A stretch of DNA of 64,000 bases from JACMLC01 sp963817025. GTDB taxonomy: Bacteria > Acidobacteriota > Blastocatellia > Pyrinomonadales > Pyrinomonadaceae. Positions 61,176-64,000 of this stretch are shown here, piece after piece (position 1 is the stretch's first letter; each line of letters starts with the position of its first letter). The position numbers were made by a program, and so were the translations under genes. The notes beneath the pieces are model-generated. The model saw nothing but the letters and a program-made list of their open reading frames with translations. It searched no databases and had not been told where the DNA came from. The DNA lies in the NCBI GenBank assembly GCA_963817025.1, contig CAWFML010000001.1, positions 372,001 to 436,000 of the forward strand, given 5' to 3'.

Positions 61176-62134
61176 GCTGTCAGTTCGGGCCTCAAACTCA
61201 ATTCCTCAACGCTCTTTTCTTGAGCCGGATGGGCCAGAGTTGAGGCCGTCAGCAGCACGAGCGCGAGCCAGAGCAAGTCTGCCAGCAGCAGATGCACGAG
61301 TTGCAGCCAGATAGGGGCCAGCAGCATGACATTCAGCAATCCTGCTCCGAGTTGCAGGACGACCAGCAAGGTCACGGCTAACATCCAGCGTTTCACCCAA
61401 CCGCCCGGACGCAGGAAGTTGGCTACGCCAGCAACGAGCACCACGATGCCTCCGACCGAGATGGCGAGAGCCGGATGCAGCAGCCTGAGCCGGATCAAGA
61501 GATGTGCAGTCGGAGAGAAATCCTGACTGAGACCTTCTGATAGCGAGCCTGTGGGAAAGAGCGTGTCGCCTAAAGCAGCCACGGCCCCGCTCACGGCCAG
61601 AATCAGAGTTCCAGTCAAGGCCAGCCCGAAGAGCCAGAGAAAAATCCCCTGTCCTCTTAACCGGACTGCCTGCCCGCCCGAAGCCCACCACGCCGTCAAA
61701 GTCAGAAAAGCCATCAACGTGAAAGTATTAAGCAGATGCACGGACATAAACATCGCTCTGGCTATCGAAGCGTTGTCCGCGACCAGTTCAAAGAGTACGA
61801 GGCCCGCTCCGATTAACGCCTCCGTGACAATAAAGAAGAGCGAGAGCAGCGCGCCGCGCCGCACCTGATGTTTTTTTGGAAAAGCGCGATAGGCCCAGAC
61901 CACCAGGCCAATCACAAACAGCAGCGAGAGACCGCTCGTCACTCTATGCGTCAACTCGATAAGCGTCGCTATCTGCGGAGCGCGCGGCAGCATTTCTCCG
62001 TTGCACAGCGGCCAGTGGCTGCCGCATCCCGCCCCGGAACCGGACGCGCGCACATACGCGCCCCACAAAATGACGAACACGTTGTAGGCCACGACCGCCC
62101 ATGCATACACAGCAAAACGATTCAGATTCTTCAT
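61172..62134 (-). CDS. ctaA: heme A synthase (COX15/CtaA family)
   Basis: 320 residues from ATG at 62134 (MKNLNRFAVYAWAVVAYNVFVILWGAYVRASGSGAGCGSHWPLCNG); a longer frame to 62230 is unlikely. Eight hydrophobic spans, the heme-binding ELTHR motif (LIELTHRVTSG), a second H in MSVHLLNTF, and a later HPALAISVGG match the family. The CGSHWPLC cysteine pair is also characteristic. The enzyme oxidises heme O to heme A for aa3-type oxidases. No ctaB or oxidase genes flank it. Confidence 0.92.
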   Translation of the reverse strand: MKNLNRFAVYAWAVVAYNVFVILWGAYVRASGSGAGCGSHWPLCNGEMLPRAPQIATLIELTHRVTSGLSLLFVIGLVVWAYRAFPKKHQVRRGALLSLFFIVTEALIGAGLVLFELVADNASIARAMFMSVHLLNTFTLMAFLTLTAWWASGGQAVRLRGQGIFLWLFGLALTGTLILAVSGAVAALGDTLFPTGSLSEGLSQDFSPTAHLLIRLRLLHPALAISVGGIVVLVAGVANFLRPGGWVKRWMLAVTLLVVLQLGAGLLNVMLLAPIWLQLVHLLLADLLWLALVLLTASTLAHPAQEKSVEELSLRPELTA

Positions 62135-62154
62135 GAATAATTTGTCTGCCAAAC

Positions 62155-62266
62155 TCTTCTTTGCGCCTTGAGTTTTATCTTTGCGCCACCAGCGCAAAAC
62201 TCTTGTTGCTGTTTCGCGCTGGTAGCGCAAACAAAGAAAGTCTCAAGGCGCAAAGAGTTGGATGAA
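62155..62266. repeat. CGCAAAG-type hairpin repeat (family B)
   Basis: Left arm CTTTGCGCCTTGAG and right arm CTCAAGGCGCAAAG enclose an inner hairpin of GCGCCACCAGCGC and GCGCTGGTAGCGC words, just upstream of the ctaA start. Confidence 0.65.
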
Positions 62267-62357
62267 TCATGACTCGAATTTTGTAATTATATCTTAAAAG
62301 CCAAGCTCACTGAATTATAACACCATGACTCCTGAGGTTGCCGTTCGTCTGGAAAAG

Positions 62358-63083
62358 CTATTCGCTTTGCAAATCTATCATCCACGCCGACGGAAGGATT
62401 TTCTTCAACAGATACTCATTTAAGTTAATCCATCTTTTCGCTCTGTCCAGAATCGTCGAATCGGAAGTGACGGCGATGCTGTCCGAGACGATAATCTCCG
62501 CATCCGGACTGAAGACCACTTCCACGCCCCACGGCCAGCCGGAGCGCGTCGCCAGTTCTCGGATTCTCTGCGCCAGTCGCCCGCTATTCGAGATCGGGCT
62601 ATCAAGCAGCCACAAGACCTCTTTGGGCTGCAAGGCTTCCAGAGTTTCTCCGATTAAGAGAATCGCGCTTGAAGTTTCCTCGACCGCCCTGTACGTGCCA
62701 TGCACGCCGGACAGGTCGCGTGTGCAGCCGTCGCGGCAGAGCAAGAGCAGCCCGCCTGAAAGCGCAGCCTCCATCGTAATCAAGAGATTGAATCCATCAA
62801 TGATCAAACTCTCGCCACGGATGCTCTCGACCGCGAGGCGACGCGCGGCCCTGCGCGCTTTCTGCGCGTCCGTACAGGCTGCGCGCGAGACAGCGAGGCG
62901 TTGACGCTCTATGAGCAGATGACGGTCGCCCACGAGTTTGAGCGAAGCCCTGAGGGTATATCCATGATTGAGCAGCCAGCAGAGATCAGACATGGCTCTG
63001 CGCAGCAGAGGAAGTTGGGAATCCGCGAACAGCTCTCTGTCCGACGGATGTGCTCCACGATGCTGACGTTGATCCGGACTCAA
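62358..63083 (-). CDS. DUF434 family protein with PIN/NYN-like C-terminal domain
   Basis: 241 residues, TTG start at 63083 with AAGGAG upstream. The N-terminal part (DRELFADSQLPLLRRAMSDLCWLLNHGYTLRASLKLVGDRHLLIERQRLAV) matches DUF434; the C-terminal part (LIIDGFNLLITMEAALSGG, LWLLDSPISNSGRLAQRI, IIVSDSIAVTSD) contains acidic residues placed like those of NYN/PIN nuclease folds. Function unknown; a metal-dependent RNase role is possible by fold only. It stands alone between hairpin repeats. Confidence 0.75.
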   Translation of the reverse strand: MSPDQRQHRGAHPSDRELFADSQLPLLRRAMSDLCWLLNHGYTLRASLKLVGDRHLLIERQRLAVSRAACTDAQKARRAARRLAVESIRGESLIIDGFNLLITMEAALSGGLLLLCRDGCTRDLSGVHGTYRAVEETSSAILLIGETLEALQPKEVLWLLDSPISNSGRLAQRIRELATRSGWPWGVEVVFSPDAEIIVSDSIAVTSDSTILDRAKRWINLNEYLLKKILPSAWMIDLQSE

Positions 63084-63186
63084 TAAACACTCCTTCGCGC
63101 CGGAATCAATATACGCGGTTCGGGCAAGGGAGCGAAACGGATTGCCAATTAATTTGTACAGAGCATGAATTAATAGCTAAAAACCA

Positions 63187-63291
63187 TTTCCCGCAAAGGC
63201 GCAAAGGAAGATGCCAGGAAAGCATTCAGGACAGATACTTGCTCAGCTACCTGGCGTGCTTTTCTTTGCGCCTTTGCGGGAGACGTTTTTA
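63187..63291. repeat. CGCAAAG-type hairpin repeat (family B)
   Basis: Arms TTTCCCGCAAAGGCGCAAAGG and TTTGCGCCTTTGCGGGAGA enclose a loop GAAAGCATTCAGGACAGATAC related to the one at 46412-46435. Located between the DUF434 gene and the MATE gene stop. Confidence 0.75.
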
Positions 63292-63311
63292 TTATCGCTT
63301 CACAGCTATAC

Positions 63312-64000
63312 TCAAACCATTTTCTTCTTCCACCGTCCCTGTTTGAAAATCACTGCGCTGACGACCGCGAGCGTGGAAAAAGCAATCGTCACGGCCAGAA
63401 AAACGCCGCGCGGCCCCATGCCGAAGACGAAGGCCAGCACGTAGGCAATCGGAATCTCCCACAACCAGAAGACGAAGAGATTGATGACCGTCGGCGTAAA
63501 GGTATCGCCCGCGCCGTTGAACGATTGCGTGATGACCATCCCGTATGCATAAAAAAGGAACCCGCACGCGATGATGCGAAGCGCGTCTATGCCGTAAGGA
63601 ATCACGTTCGGGTCATTTGTAAAGAGACGAATGATCTGACCTGCGAACATCACAAAGAGAAAGCCAATCCCGCCCAGAAAGCACATGTTATAAAAGCTTG
63701 CTTTCCAGACAGCGCTCTCCGCGCGCTCTGGCTTGCCTGCTCCGAGAGCCTGCCCGACCATCGTCGCCGCAGCATTGCTCATCCCCCACGAAGGCAACAG
63801 CGCAAACAGGATGATGCGTATGCCTATCGTGTAACCGGCCAGAGCATTGCTCCCGAATCCTGAAAGAATGCGAATCAGCCCGATCCAGCTCGCCATGCCG
63901 ATAAAGACCTGAAACGCGCCCGAGGCAGAGAGGCGCACCAGCCGCAACATCAGCACGGGGTCTGGTATGAGATGCCTGCGCTCGATATGCACGCGGCTGC
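63312..64000 (-). CDS. MATE-family multidrug/cation efflux transporter (partial, 5' end beyond window)
   Basis: The C-terminal 229 codons or so of a transporter; the frame stays open to base 64000, so the start lies outside. Six hydrophobic spans are visible, with MATE features such as GIRIILFALLPSWGMSNAAATMVGQALGAGKPERAE and SFNGAGDTFTPTVINLFVFWLWEIPIAYVLAF. These exporters use Na+ or H+ gradients to expel organic compounds from the cytoplasm. The end KQGRWKKKMV is typical of a short basic tail. Confidence 0.9.
   Translation of the reverse strand, partial: SRVHIERRHLIPDPVLMLRLVRLSASGAFQVFIGMASWIGLIRILSGFGSNALAGYTIGIRIILFALLPSWGMSNAAATMVGQALGAGKPERAESAVWKASFYNMCFLGGIGFLFVMFAGQIIRLFTNDPNVIPYGIDALRIIACGFLFYAYGMVITQSFNGAGDTFTPTVINLFVFWLWEIPIAYVLAFVFGMGPRGVFLAVTIAFSTLAVVSAVIFKQGRWKKKMV

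Noticed and set aside
1..64000. tRNA or rRNA genes
   Set aside because: No cloverleaf with a convincing TTCGA-type arm or ribosomal RNA stretch was recognised by reading; a dedicated search tool could still find one.

Overview
The window looks like a chromosomal segment of a Gram-negative soil or sediment bacterium, most likely an acidobacterium (class Blastocatellia is my best guess). This rests on the gene types present: an Oar-type TonB-dependent receptor with a carboxypeptidase-regulatory-like domain, a TPR-CHAT protein, cupredoxin/DUF5777 proteins, VCBS/FG-GAP repeat secreted proteins and a CheB-CheR-PAS fusion. Base composition is moderately GC-rich. No 16S rRNA gene or tRNA was seen, so the assignment is inference.

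Bases 1-22000 hold the main system: a phage-tail-like contractile injection system (eCIS type) in one long minus-strand operon. In transcription order it encodes a small winged-helix-like protein, sheath, tube, a T4 gp26-like baseplate protein, a disordered linker, the DUF4255 cap, an AAA+ ATPase, a Pvc6-like protein, a tube-initiator protein, a LysM protein, a split spike (gpD hub plus gpV spike), a PAAR-like tip, gp25, two J-type baseplate wedge proteins and a tail protein I that runs off the left edge. Many junctions are 4-base ATGA overlaps. Next to it lies a sigma-54-dependent activator with a degenerate receiver. Between the activator and the operon sit a good -24/-12 promoter and a perfect 18-bp palindrome that could be its enhancer site. 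Tape measure, tail fibre and effector genes are not in the window and may lie beyond the left edge.

Bases 22000-33000 carry ileS, an orphan J-domain coiled-coil protein, a B12-binding radical SAM enzyme followed by a fatty acid desaturase, and a likely cold-response RNA module (glycine-rich RRM protein, DEAD-box helicase, IF-1, zinc-ribbon protein). An ABC-permease remnant and an IS982-family insertion sequence with intact ends follow.

Bases 34000-46700 carry signalling and surface genes: CheB-CheR-PAS, a Crp/Fnr-like regulator divergent from a receiver-only response regulator, a stand-alone LigD-type 3'-phosphoesterase, a large TonB-dependent receptor and a secreted TPR-CHAT protease-like protein. 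A convergent single-pass membrane protein of unknown family (46767-48938) follows.

Bases 49500-57300 encode secreted proteins: a cupredoxin with VCBS repeats, a CuA-like domain fused to a DUF5777 outer-membrane barrel, and two tandem paralogues with P-domain-like modules and VCBS repeats that share a conserved leader. The right end has rpoD, a divergent MarR/ECF sigma pair, heme A synthase, a DUF434 protein and a MATE transporter cut by the edge.

Intergenic DNA is rich in long inverted repeats of at least two dispersed families. One (22.5, 37.1, 46.5 and 49.0 kb) has arms of 25-33 bp with compensatory changes between copies. The other is built on CGCAAAG words, and one copy sits inside the injection-system operon.
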